Origin: Roseibium sp.
Lineage (GTDB): Bacteria > Pseudomonadota > Alphaproteobacteria > Rhizobiales > Stappiaceae
Length of the DNA: 64,000 bases
NCBI GenBank assembly: GCA_017643215.1
Contig: JAEPNV010000002.1
Location: forward strand, 248,001 to 312,000
Direction: 5' to 3'
Part shown: in pieces, positions 1-8,083 of the stretch
Layout: the number at the start of each line of letters is the position of its first letter
Numbering within the stretch: position 1 is the stretch's first letter
The notes under the pieces: model-generated
What the model was told of the DNA's origin: nothing
Database searches by the model: none
The model's input: the letters and a program-made list of their open reading frames with translations, nothing else
Made by a program: the position numbers and the translations under genes

Positions 1-722
1 ACGTAGGGCAGGATGATGTCCATCGCGAGATAGCGCCGGACCAGGAAGATCCGGTAACCAAGACCGGTCGTGGATGCGATGGCCTCTGCCGAAATCAGGA
101 AGATCCACGCTGGCACCAACCCGAGCCGCAGCGCGGTGATCAGTCTCGGCAGGATCTGCGGCAGGACCAGGCGGGTTACCATTTGCCACACCGACGCCCC
201 GAGCGTTTCGGCCTTGATGATCATTTCCCGCGGAATATCAAGCACGGCCTGCGCAGTCGCGCGGATCATCACCGGTGCCGTGCCAACCACGATCAGGGCG
301 ATCTTGGAGGCTTCTCCGAGGCCGAAGGTGATGAACAGGATCGGCAGAATCGTGATCGGCGGAATGAGTGAAAACGTTGCAAGGTAAGGAGCGAGCGCGC
401 TGCGGATGTGCGGAATGAAACCGATGGCGATGCCAAGGACGAGCGCGAGGGTGGTTGAGACCGTCATCCCCATGCCAAGCCGCCACAGGCTGTCGACCGT
501 GTCCACCCACAACAGCAGGTCGCCGGAGCGGCGGTCTGGAACCGTCGCCATCCGCCAGAAGGCGGCCGCCATGCTGTCGAGCGAAGGCAGAAGCTTGTCG
601 GCCGGATTGTCCAGGCGGCGGTAGTGGCTCGCGACCGCGTAGACCAGGACCGTCGCGGCAAACGGCAAGAAGCCGAGCAAAAACGCGGTTCGCCGGCTCG
701 GGGTCCGGTTGATGATACGCAT
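1..722 (-). CDS. ABC transporter permease, taurine/urea type (partial)
   Basis: Inner-membrane permease of a binding-protein-dependent importer of the SsuC/TauC class. The frame opens with an ATG at 722 and stays open for 240 residues to the window edge, so the C-terminus is missing. Hydrophobic segments lie near residues 13-32, 84-104, 112-134, 141-155 and 197-216. The cytoplasmic coupling loop that docks on the ATPase is visible at about 170-190 (AETLGAS then LVLPQIL). It follows the binding-protein gene by 68 bases in the same direction, so the two form an operon whose ATPase is probably further left. The substrate cannot be read from the permease; the partner resembles the urea-carboxylase-associated type. 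Confidence 0.9.
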   Translation of the reverse strand, partial: MRIINRTPSRRTAFLLGFLPFAATVLVYAVASHYRRLDNPADKLLPSLDSMAAAFWRMATVPDRRSGDLLLWVDTVDSLWRLGMGMTVSTTLALVLGIAIGFIPHIRSALAPYLATFSLIPPITILPILFITFGLGEASKIALIVVGTAPVMIRATAQAVLDIPREMIIKAETLGASVWQMVTRLVLPQILPRLITALRLGLVPAWIFLISAEAIASTTGLGYRIFLVRRYLAMDIILPY

Positions 723-790
723 GGCCAATCAATCTTGGGAAAGGGTCGGCACCGGTCCGGCTCTATGCCGGACCAGTGCCAGACTTGCGA

Positions 791-1861
791 TCAAAGGCTG
801 CCGGACGCGGCCATTTCCATATAGGTGGTGTCGAAGCGCAGCTTCACATTGGTCGCGTCGCCATAAACCGAGCCGTCCGGGAACGATACACCGACAAATT
901 CCGGGCTCGGCGCGCCTTCACCCAATATGCCCTTGTCGAACAGGAATTCGGCCACGAACTTCATCGTTGCCGGCAGCTCCGCCGATTTCGTGAACTCTAC
1001 GGCTTCGGCAGGATCATAGAACATTTTCGTGGTTGAAAGCTGGGCGTCGTAGCCGGCGAGATCCGTTCCCGAGGCATCCGCCATGGCCGTTCGCGCAGCC
1101 GCGCCCGCCTCGCCATCGGAAGACATCAGCGCCATCAGTTCATACCAAGCCCCGACCAGCGCTTTGCCGAAATTCGGATTGTCGGCCAGCGTTTCGGTGT
1201 TTACCATCATGATGTCGATGATCTCGCCCGGGATCATGGAGCTGTCAAAAACCTTGGTGGCGTTGGCCTGCGCCTCGATTTCCGACAAAAGCGGATTCCA
1301 GGTCACCACCGCGGTGACGTCAGGTGTCGCGTAAGCGGCGATCATGTCCGCGTCGGACGTGTTGATGACGGTCAGGTCCCGCTCGCTCAAATCCACGGTG
1401 TCCAGGGCGCGGGCGAGCAGATAGTGTGATACGGACAGCTCAACGAGATTGACGTTCTGGCCGTTGATGTCCGCGAGCACGGACTTGTCCTTCAAAATGA
1501 TCCCGTCATTGCCGTTGGAATAATCCCCGACGATCAGCGCGGTCGTATCAACGCCGCCGCCAGCGGGGATCGACAGGGCGTCCATATTGGTCATCGAGCA
1601 GCCGTCGAACTCACCGGCCGTGTACTGGTTGATCGATTCCACGTAGTCGTTGATTTGAACGATCTCGACCGAAATGTCGTATTTATCGGCCCATTTCCTC
1701 ATGATGCCGCTGTCTTGCAGATAACCCCAAGGCATCCAGCCGACATAAATCGACCAGCAGACGCTGAAGTCTGTCTTTTCCTCTGCAAAGCTTGCCTGTG
1801 GCCCAAAGGGAAGGGCAAGGGCTGCGGCGAGCAGCGTGGCTTTGGCGAAATTCTTGATCAT
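791..1861 (-). CDS. ABC transporter substrate-binding protein, urea-carboxylase-associated type
   Basis: Periplasmic solute receptor of 356 residues for the adjacent permease. The N-terminus has a short basic start, a hydrophobic stretch and a likely cleavage site near ASFAEE, i.e. a Sec signal peptide. The mature start (FSVCWSIYVGWMPWGYL) and the block DGCSMTNMDALSIPAGGGVD resemble binding proteins found beside urea carboxylase genes. No carboxylase is inside the window, so the assignment rests on resemblance. I chose the ATG at 1861 because AGGAGA stands at a good distance upstream and it opens directly into the signal peptide; the frame is open further upstream but that extension is Arg-rich and not signal-like. 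Confidence 0.88.
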   Translation of the reverse strand: MIKNFAKATLLAAALALPFGPQASFAEEKTDFSVCWSIYVGWMPWGYLQDSGIMRKWADKYDISVEIVQINDYVESINQYTAGEFDGCSMTNMDALSIPAGGGVDTTALIVGDYSNGNDGIILKDKSVLADINGQNVNLVELSVSHYLLARALDTVDLSERDLTVINTSDADMIAAYATPDVTAVVTWNPLLSEIEAQANATKVFDSSMIPGEIIDIMMVNTETLADNPNFGKALVGAWYELMALMSSDGEAGAAARTAMADASGTDLAGYDAQLSTTKMFYDPAEAVEFTKSAELPATMKFVAEFLFDKGILGEGAPSPEFVGVSFPDGSVYGDATNVKLRFDTTYMEMAASGSL

Positions 1862-2366
1862 GGCGTGCGCGTCTCCTGATCTGGGCCGGATGTTTCCGGC
1901 TGTTCCCATCCTCAAGGTTGCGCACGCCCGGGAGCAGGTTCGCGCGCGCGAAACCTCGTGCAGTTGTCTCCCGGGTTTTTGTCCCGCCGTGTCACCGGTT
2001 GGGTGTTTGCCCGTGTTGCCCGGTGTGCGCCTCTCGGTCCTGTGTCGCAAGACGGACTGGATCCCTAGGCGCGCTGCACAAGCCCAGTACCGCAAGGTCT
2101 GTGCCAAATCGGAATTTTTGCGATCTCATCTTAGATAGTCATTATATAACAGAATTATGTGAAAAAATTTGAAGGTAATACATGAATGTCAAACCATACG
2201 AAAACGCGCCTATGGATGAAAATGCAGGCAGGCTGCTCAGGAATTCGGCAGGCGTGACCCCGCAGATGACTTTGCTTACCAACCGGCGCGGATTTTCAAT
2301 TGAAAAACACAATAATATCGATATTATAAGATAAATAAAAAAATATAGATGAAATGGGAGGGTTCA
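1862..2366. other. intergenic region with AT-rich tract
   Basis: About 500 bases between divergent genes. The left part is GC-rich and shows no gene I trust. From about 2138 the sequence turns strongly AT-rich, with runs such as ATTATATAACAGAATTATG and AATAATATCGATATTATA. The tract very probably carries the promoters of the flanking genes. I could not fix -35/-10 boxes with confidence. One possible small ORF inside it is listed separately. Confidence 0.6.
2182..2334 (+). CDS. possible 50-residue small protein
   Basis: An ATG preceded by GAAGG at about 6 bases opens a 50-codon frame that ends 32 bases before the metallo-hydrolase gene. The peptide is polar, begins MNVKPYENAPMDENAG and has no signal peptide or known motif. 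Its 3' half lies in the AT-rich tract and may be leader sequence rather than a gene. I do not recognise it; it is listed because the ribosome site and spacing are reasonable. Confidence 0.25.
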   Translation: MNVKPYENAPMDENAGRLLRNSAGVTPQMTLLTNRRGFSIEKHNNIDIIR

Positions 2367-3413
2367 ATGCGCTCAGTTCTTGCCTTGGCTTTTGCCGCGT
2401 TGGTTGTGTCCGCCGCGTCGTCTGCCGCAGACTGCATGAAGGTGTCGATCACCGGAGTTCAGGGCGGCCCCCCTGTCTTCAAGGGGCAAGCAGGTGCTGG
2501 AACCCTCGTGCAGTTCGGGTCGAACGAGAGCAACTGCTCGGATGTTCGGCTGCAGTTTGACACCGGGCGCGGCACCACCCAAAGCCTTTCCAAACTCGGT
2601 GTTCCGGTCGGCACGCTGGACGCTGTTTTCTTCACGCATCTGCATTCCGATCACACGGAAGGCCTCGCGGACATGATGCAGTTGCGCTGGCATTTCAATT
2701 CGCAAGGGCCGAAGGTTGATCTTGTGTGCGCGGAAGAGGTGAAAAATCCACTGGGCGTTGCCATGAGTTGCCAAAAATACGCCGCGCATATCGGTGATGC
2801 GCTGATCCAGTCGGGGGAAATTTCCCAGCGGCTGGCAGAAAACAAAAAACGTCTGCCGGGAGGTCCTGCCGATCTTTTGATCGTGAAGGATTTCCCATTG
2901 AAACAGGATCCGGTTGACGTCTGGAGGTCCGGCAACGTGACGGTGAGTGCAATCCAATCCACCCATATCGCCGGCCACGCGTCCTACCGGGTCGATACGC
3001 CGGTCGGCAGCGTCGTCATTGGCGGTGATGCCGGTAACGACGTCCGGAAACCGCCGCGGGACAGTTCCACGTCGGCCCAGGTCGAAAAACTGGCCCAAGG
3101 GGCTGATATTCTCGTCCACTCCACCATCCATCCGGTGATGGGACCGGAGGGCGGGACCGGCTTTCCGCCGCCCATCTATTGGCGCCAGAGCACGGCAACC
3201 GATCTGGGCTTTCTTGCAAAGCGGGCCGGCGTCAAAAACCTGGTGCTGACACATCTAATCCCCCCCGTTGGGGCGCCGCGGCAGGGGCCGTACAAGCTTC
3301 CCGATGGCGCCCTCTCCAAGGCCGACTACGAACAGGCCGTGCTTGACAGTGGGTATGACGGTCAAACGCTTGTCGGCGAGGATCTCGCCACGTTGACCCT
3401 TGGCGCCAACTGA
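2367..3413 (+). CDS. secreted MBL-fold metallo-hydrolase
   Basis: Metallo-beta-lactamase-fold hydrolase of 348 residues, probably periplasmic. A Sec signal peptide covers residues 1-21 (cleavage near SSAADC). The metal site HLHSDH lies in FFTHLHSDHTEG. Later metal-ligand blocks are also present: STHIAGHASY, IGGDAG and LTHLIPP. The overall pattern resembles RNase Z/arylsulfatase-like MBL proteins, but the export signal argues against tRNA processing. The ATG at 2367 is preferred over an in-frame ATG 18 bases upstream because GGGAGGG precedes it at ideal distance. The physiological substrate is unknown. It converges on the next gene across a hairpin terminator. Confidence 0.85.
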   Translation: MRSVLALAFAALVVSAASSAADCMKVSITGVQGGPPVFKGQAGAGTLVQFGSNESNCSDVRLQFDTGRGTTQSLSKLGVPVGTLDAVFFTHLHSDHTEGLADMMQLRWHFNSQGPKVDLVCAEEVKNPLGVAMSCQKYAAHIGDALIQSGEISQRLAENKKRLPGGPADLLIVKDFPLKQDPVDVWRSGNVTVSAIQSTHIAGHASYRVDTPVGSVVIGGDAGNDVRKPPRDSSTSAQVEKLAQGADILVHSTIHPVMGPEGGTGFPPPIYWRQSTATDLGFLAKRAGVKNLVLTHLIPPVGAPRQGPYKLPDGALSKADYEQAVLDSGYDGQTLVGEDLATLTLGAN

Positions 3414-3437
3414 CGTTCGCCGTTCGCTCAAAGTAAG

Positions 3438-3465
3438 TTCCCGGCCGAACCTTTCCGGCCGGGAA
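3438..3465. terminator. hairpin between convergent genes
   Basis: Perfect 10-bp inverted repeat TTCCCGGCCG / CGGCCGGGAA with an 8-base loop, 25 bases after one stop codon and 9 bases from the other. There is no strong T run on either side, so it may act as a weak bidirectional terminator or as an mRNA end-stabilising hairpin. Confidence 0.6.
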
Positions 3466-3473
3466 AGCCAGCG

Positions 3474-4475
3474 TTATCTGGGGGTGCCGCTTGCGTTGGA
3501 CTCGGCAATCAGATCGCGGCCCATCTGCCGGAAGAGGTGGATGTAGTCGAGCAAGACCCAGTTCTCCATGATCTTGCCGTCCGCGCAGCGGTAAAAATCC
3601 ATCACTCGAAGGGTGAGGCTTTTGCCGGAGGCGGGTTCACCCAGGTAGTCGCCCTTGTGCGTCATCGTCATGGACGGCCAGCCGCTCACGGCCGCGTAGT
3701 TGCCATCACCGATCCGGCAATAGTGATTGCCGCCCACCCGGTCTGGAAACGCGGTCAGAAAGCCCGCGCGATGGTCGTTTTCAAATCCGCTCCACCTGTA
3801 GTTTGATCCGATCCCGCCGGGTCCATACCACAGCATGTCGTCATGCCAGTAACCGTCGACACCGGTCTGGCCTTTGGACGAAAAATCATTTGGATCGAAG
3901 TCCTTCAAATCGGCCAACATGGCCTCGCACAGGTCCAGCGTTTTGCTGCCGTCCACGCCGGAATCGGGCAGGACGCCATCATGGGTCGCGGGTCCGGGAA
4001 ACAACATTTCCGTGCCCATGACGTTTGGAAGCGGAAATCGCCCGGCCTGGCGCATCAGATCCAGAAGGTCGAAGAGGATCTTGGCCTCGGAAATCCGGCC
4101 ATCCGGCTCGACGCGGTAAAATTCGCCAGATCTGAAAAAAACCAGGTGATTGGACGGCGTTACACCGAATAAGGGCGCCGTGAAGTTGCCGACATAGTGC
4201 GTGACGGACGCGATCCAATGCCCCCCAGGCGCCCGTCTGTTGGGGCCGCCGATGAACAGTTCGTCGCGCCGGCGCACATGAGCCAGCGCGGTTTTGAGCG
4301 GGCGAACGAACCCTTCAATGATGTGTTCCACGCCAGTGAGCGTTCCGCCAGGATCGGCAAGGTCCCAGACACTGTCCGCGGTGACATTGCCGGCGACAAG
4401 GTCGGTCAAGTTTGTGTCTTCGCTGGAAAACAGCCGGTTCAAGAACCGGTGTGGCGCGCGTCGGAAATCGTCCAT
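3474..4475 (-). CDS. tandem NTF2/SnoaL-like domain protein
   Basis: Cytoplasmic protein of 333 residues made of two NTF2-like (SnoaL/polyketide-cyclase fold) units. The second unit, after GPATHDGVLP, is clearly related to the C-terminal half of the protein at 11876-12931: YWHDDMLWYGPGGIG against FWHPRMNWYGPSGIG, and DGNYAAVSGWP against DRNYAAVTGWP, ending in NWVLLDYIHLFRQMG. The fold supplies a conical pocket for small ligands; enzymes and binding proteins both use it, so no reaction can be assigned. I chose the internal ATG at 4475 because the upstream ATG at 4511 would place the start inside the palindromic operator. It is transcribed divergently from the ABC importer. Confidence 0.85.
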   Translation of the reverse strand: MDDFRRAPHRFLNRLFSSEDTNLTDLVAGNVTADSVWDLADPGGTLTGVEHIIEGFVRPLKTALAHVRRRDELFIGGPNRRAPGGHWIASVTHYVGNFTAPLFGVTPSNHLVFFRSGEFYRVEPDGRISEAKILFDLLDLMRQAGRFPLPNVMGTEMLFPGPATHDGVLPDSGVDGSKTLDLCEAMLADLKDFDPNDFSSKGQTGVDGYWHDDMLWYGPGGIGSNYRWSGFENDHRAGFLTAFPDRVGGNHYCRIGDGNYAAVSGWPSMTMTHKGDYLGEPASGKSLTLRVMDFYRCADGKIMENWVLLDYIHLFRQMGRDLIAESNASGTPR

Positions 4476-4493
4476 TTCAGATCTTTCGAAGTG

Positions 4494-4513
4494 TTTTGCA
4501 TTCGTATGCAAAA
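4494..4513. promoter_or_regulatory. palindromic operator, probable LacI-family site 1
   Basis: TTTTGCATTCGTATGCAAAA, a 20-bp palindrome with a central CG and one mismatched pair. It lies between the divergent NTF2-like gene and the ABC-transporter genes. The same motif occurs at 9856-9873. LacI-family proteins bind even-length palindromes with a central CG, and a LacI-type gene lies in the cluster (13695-14726). The assignment to that protein is inference. Confidence 0.7.
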
Positions 4514-4623
4514 AATCATTGCCAAATGTAAACTCTTGTGTCTAGCTAGAATGGCAAATTCGCAAGTTCGCGCCCACAAACACAATCATAATGGCGCCAC
4601 TCGCCAGTGCGGGAGGGCCGGTA

Positions 4624-5679
4624 GTGGCCGAGATTCAGCTCAGAAACGTTTCGAAACGCTGGGGCAGCTTCGTCGGTGTCGATAATTTCGACATGACCAT
4701 AGCTGACCGCGAGTTTCTCGTCCTTCTTGGTCCGTCCGGATGCGGCAAGACCACAACAATGCGCATGATTGCCGGCCTCGAAGAGGCGACCGGCGGTGAC
4801 ATCGTCATCGGTGGCCGGGTGGTCAATGACCTTGATCCAAAGGACCGGGACATCGCCATGGTGTTCCAGTCCTACGGGCTTTATCCGAACATGAACGTCT
4901 ACGAGAATATCCGTTTTCCGCTGAAGGTGCGCAAGGTGGATCCGGCGACACACAATGCCCGGGTCATGCGAGCGGCCGAGATGGTGGAACTTACGGATTT
5001 TCTGCACCGCAGGCCGGCCGAGCTGTCCGGCGGGCAGCGTCAGCGGGTCGCGCTCGCTCGCGCAATCGTCCGCGAACCGAATGTGTTCTTGATGGACGAG
5101 CCGCTCTCCAACCTCGATGCGAAACTCAGGGTCTCCACGCGGGCCCAGATCAAAAACCTGCAGCACGAACTTCAGGTCACGACGATCTACGTGACCCACG
5201 ATCAGATCGAGGCCATGACCCTGGCGGACCGGGTTGTGGTGATGAAACAAGGCGTGGTCCAGCAGGTCGGCACGCCGACGGACATTTACGACCGCCCGGC
5301 CAACACATTTGTCGCCGGCTTTATCGGCTCACCCGCGATGAACCTGATGGAAGGCCATCTGGAAGATGGCGTCTTTACCGGTCAGAACGCGACGATTTCC
5401 GGGCTGAAAGGTCCGAATGGTCCGGTCACGCTTGGTTTCAGGGCCGAGGACGCCGCGGTCGCCGCTGACGCACGCGGGGCCGAGATCTCCGCGCCGGTCT
5501 ACACGATGGAGCTTCTTGGCGATGCCACGATGATTACGGTCAAGGCCGGCGGGGCGCTTGTTTCGGTCAAAGCCAGCAAGGACTACCGGATCGAGATCGA
5601 TGCGAAGGTGGGCCTCTTGGTCCCGGCCACGATCTGCCATCTCTTCGACCACGGGACGGGCGCCCGGATCGACACTTGA
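4624..5679 (+). CDS. ABC transporter ATPase, MalK/UgpC type
   Basis: ATP-hydrolysing subunit of a MalK-type importer, 351 residues. Walker A (GPSGCGKTT, about 36-44), Q-loop (FQSYGLYPN), signature (LSGGQ, about 134-138), Walker B (VFLMDEP) and H-loop (YVTHDQ) are intact. A C-terminal regulatory domain of about 110 residues follows, as in sugar and glycerol-phosphate importers. I prefer the GTG at 4624, preceded by GGGAGGG; an in-frame ATG at 4591 has no ribosome site. It is the first gene of an operon with the binding protein and two permeases and faces the operator at 4494-4513. Confidence 0.92.
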   Translation: MAEIQLRNVSKRWGSFVGVDNFDMTIADREFLVLLGPSGCGKTTTMRMIAGLEEATGGDIVIGGRVVNDLDPKDRDIAMVFQSYGLYPNMNVYENIRFPLKVRKVDPATHNARVMRAAEMVELTDFLHRRPAELSGGQRQRVALARAIVREPNVFLMDEPLSNLDAKLRVSTRAQIKNLQHELQVTTIYVTHDQIEAMTLADRVVVMKQGVVQQVGTPTDIYDRPANTFVAGFIGSPAMNLMEGHLEDGVFTGQNATISGLKGPNGPVTLGFRAEDAAVAADARGAEISAPVYTMELLGDATMITVKAGGALVSVKASKDYRIEIDAKVGLLVPATICHLFDHGTGARIDT

Positions 5680-5767
5680 ACATGCCGGCCGCGCAACGGC
5701 CGGAACCCGTACTTTGAAGGAGGGGCGCCGGGCAAGGGCGCCGCGAACAGCAGGGAGACCTTGCAAG

Positions 5768-6973
5768 ATGATAAAGCAGATTCTGTTGGCCGGCGGACTG
5801 TCACTGGCGGCTATAGGCGGCGCGGCCGCATGCGACTTTCAAAACGAAGTCCCGGTCAAGTCGCTATCCGCGGGTTTTGAAGCCTGGAAGGCGGTTACAG
5901 ATGCGATGGCCAAGTGCGGCAATTTCGAGGCCGAACTCGACCAGGAATTCCGCACGAAACAGCCGGCCGCATTTGCCGCGGATCCTTCCTTGTATCAAAT
6001 CGGCGGGGTCGCCAACGGCACGCTTGTTCCGCTGATGAACGAGGGGACGGTTCGCTCGCTGGATAACCTTGTTGAAAAACACGGTCAGAATCTCACGGCG
6101 AACCAGCTCATCAAGATCAACGGCGAAATCATGGCCATCGCGATGATGGTCAATGCGCAGCATCTCATGTACCGCGAGGACCTTTTGTCCGATCTCGGGA
6201 TTTCCGTGCCGAAGACCTATGACGAAGTTCTGGCGGCGGCGGAAAAGATCAAGGCCGCCGGCGTTGTCGAGTATCCCGTCGGCGGAACCTACAAGACCGG
6301 TTGGAACCTCGCCCAGGAGTTCGTCAACATGTATCTGGGCATGGGCGGCGAATTCTTTGGCGATGGCAATGAGCCGTCGATCGAAAACGACAAGGGCGTT
6401 GTGGCCCTGGAGACCATGAAGAAGCTCACGGCCTTCATGGACCCTGAATATCTCGTCTCCGATTCCACTTACGTCCAGCAACAATTCCAGCAGGGCAAAA
6501 TCGCCATGGCCAATCTTTGGGCGAGCCGCGCCGGTGCGATGGATGATCCCAACGAGTCCCAGGTGGTTGGCAAGGTGAAGATGGCTGGCGCGCCAACGGC
6601 CGCCGAACGTGCCGCCTCGACATTGTGGTGGGACGGCATTGTCATCGCCAAAAACGCTTCTGACGAACAGGCGGACGCGGCTTTTCGCGTTGCCATGGCC
6701 GGCATGAACCCGGACATGGTCAAGGCCAACAATGATGCGGCCGTCTGGCTGATCGAGGGCTATGAGCCCGGACCGCTCGCCCAGGGCGTTGTGGAGACAG
6801 CCCAAGCGGGCGCAGTTCCCTATCCTGCGAGCTCGCAAATGGGCCTGATGCACACCGCTCTTGGCAATGGTGTCGCCGATTATCTGACCGGCGCCAAGGA
6901 TGCGCAGACGACACTGCGCGACATCGCCAACGCCTACCGGACATCGGCCAAGGAAGCCGGACTGATCCAGTAG
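5768..6973 (+). CDS. ABC transporter extracellular solute-binding protein
   Basis: Periplasmic solute receptor, 401 residues, of the family 1 (sugar-type) class. A signal peptide spans residues 1-22 (hydrophobic LLAGGLSLAAIGGAAA). The mature protein shows typical blocks: PSLYQIGGVANGTLVPL, VPKTYDEVLAAAEKIKAAG, and QQFQQGKIAMANLWASRAG near the hinge. The start is the ATG that opens the signal peptide, with GGGAGA upstream. It sits between the ATPase and the permeases. The ligand cannot be named; these receptors bind sugars, polyols and similar small polar compounds. Confidence 0.92.
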   Translation: MIKQILLAGGLSLAAIGGAAACDFQNEVPVKSLSAGFEAWKAVTDAMAKCGNFEAELDQEFRTKQPAAFAADPSLYQIGGVANGTLVPLMNEGTVRSLDNLVEKHGQNLTANQLIKINGEIMAIAMMVNAQHLMYREDLLSDLGISVPKTYDEVLAAAEKIKAAGVVEYPVGGTYKTGWNLAQEFVNMYLGMGGEFFGDGNEPSIENDKGVVALETMKKLTAFMDPEYLVSDSTYVQQQFQQGKIAMANLWASRAGAMDDPNESQVVGKVKMAGAPTAAERAASTLWWDGIVIAKNASDEQADAAFRVAMAGMNPDMVKANNDAAVWLIEGYEPGPLAQGVVETAQAGAVPYPASSQMGLMHTALGNGVADYLTGAKDAQTTLRDIANAYRTSAKEAGLIQ

Positions 6974-7057
6974 GCTAAACAGTTGAACCGGGCAGGGGGC
7001 GATGTCCGTCCCTTGCCATTCGATCCGAGCATTGCGTGAACCGGGGAGGGGCTACTG

Positions 7058-8083
7058 ATGAAGTTCAAGACTTTTGCCGCTTTCGTCGGCCCGTCGATCT
7101 TCCTCATGCTGCTGTTTATCGCAGCGCCGCTGGTGAGCGTCTTCCTGCAGAGTTTTTACGTCACTCAGCCGGTGTTCGAGACCGTGGAGGTGGAAACCTG
7201 CACGCCCGGTTTTCCGACACAGACCTGTGTGACGGAACTCAAGACCCAGCCCATTTTGGGCGAGGACGGCAAGGTCGTGACGGAGGTCCGGTATGTCGGC
7301 CTTGAAAGCTACCGTAACGTGCTGGAACCCGACCGGGCCTGGGCGGCGCTGTCGGCGCTTGACTTCAACACGCTGCTGACCATCGATTTTTGGAAGGCGC
7401 TGCGGTTCACGTTGACCTTTACGCTGGTGACCCTGCCGCTGGTGGTCGGTGTCGGCCTGGCCATCGCGGTCGCGGTCAACAATGCCAGCCGGCTGATCCG
7501 CGGACCGATCATCTTTGTGTCTTTGTTGCCCTTCATCATCACGCCGGTGATCGGTGCGCTCTCGATCCGCTGGCTTTTCATCGGCGACGGGATCATGACC
7601 GCTTTCCTGGAATGGTGGCTTTCCCGCGACATCGCCATGTTCGCGCAAGGCTGGACAATTGAGCTCTTGATGATGTTCTACCGCGTCTGGCACGTGGCGC
7701 CGTTTGCCTTCGTCGTGTTTTACGCCGGCCTCCAAACCGTCAATCAGGACACGCTGGAATCGGCCATCATTGACGGCGCCAGCCGTTGGGAACGGCTTCG
7801 CTATGTGGTTATCCCCCATTTGATGCCGCTGATTGTCTTCATCTCACTGATCCACCTGATGGATTCCTATCGGGTGTTTGAGGAGATCGTCGGCTTCTCC
7901 AGCCAGGCCCATCGCATTTCGTTGCAATGGCTGACCTATGATTTCCTGACACCGGATGACAGCGGCAACCGGTCGATTTCGCGCGCCTCGGCGAGCGCGA
8001 TGCTGACAATGATCGGGATCGTCATCCTGCTGGTGCCCTTGCTGCGCAAGACCTGGCGGGACCACAAGGGAGGCCGGGTATGA
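7058..8083 (+). CDS. ABC transporter permease 1 with long periplasmic loop
   Basis: MalF/UgpA-type inner-membrane permease, 341 residues. The first membrane segment is at about 10-30. A polar insertion of about 70 residues follows before the next segment near 108; it contains two cysteines (CTPGFPTQTC) that could form a disulphide in the periplasm. The coupling loop ESAIIDGASRWERLRYVVIP is intact. GGGGAGGGG precedes the ATG. The stop codon overlaps the next gene's start by four bases (ATGA), which suggests translational coupling. Confidence 0.92.
   Translation: MKFKTFAAFVGPSIFLMLLFIAAPLVSVFLQSFYVTQPVFETVEVETCTPGFPTQTCVTELKTQPILGEDGKVVTEVRYVGLESYRNVLEPDRAWAALSALDFNTLLTIDFWKALRFTLTFTLVTLPLVVGVGLAIAVAVNNASRLIRGPIIFVSLLPFIITPVIGALSIRWLFIGDGIMTAFLEWWLSRDIAMFAQGWTIELLMMFYRVWHVAPFAFVVFYAGLQTVNQDTLESAIIDGASRWERLRYVVIPHLMPLIVFISLIHLMDSYRVFEEIVGFSSQAHRISLQWLTYDFLTPDDSGNRSISRASASAMLTMIGIVILLVPLLRKTWRDHKGGRV

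Noticed and set aside
791..2107. N-terminal extension of the binding protein to 2107
   Set aside because: The added residues are Arg-rich without signal features; the ATG at 1861 has AGGAGA and opens a signal peptide.
2373..3254. Long open frame antisense to the metallo-hydrolase
   Set aside because: The plus-strand gene has clear family motifs; the antisense frame is a consequence of GC-rich codon use and shows no motifs.
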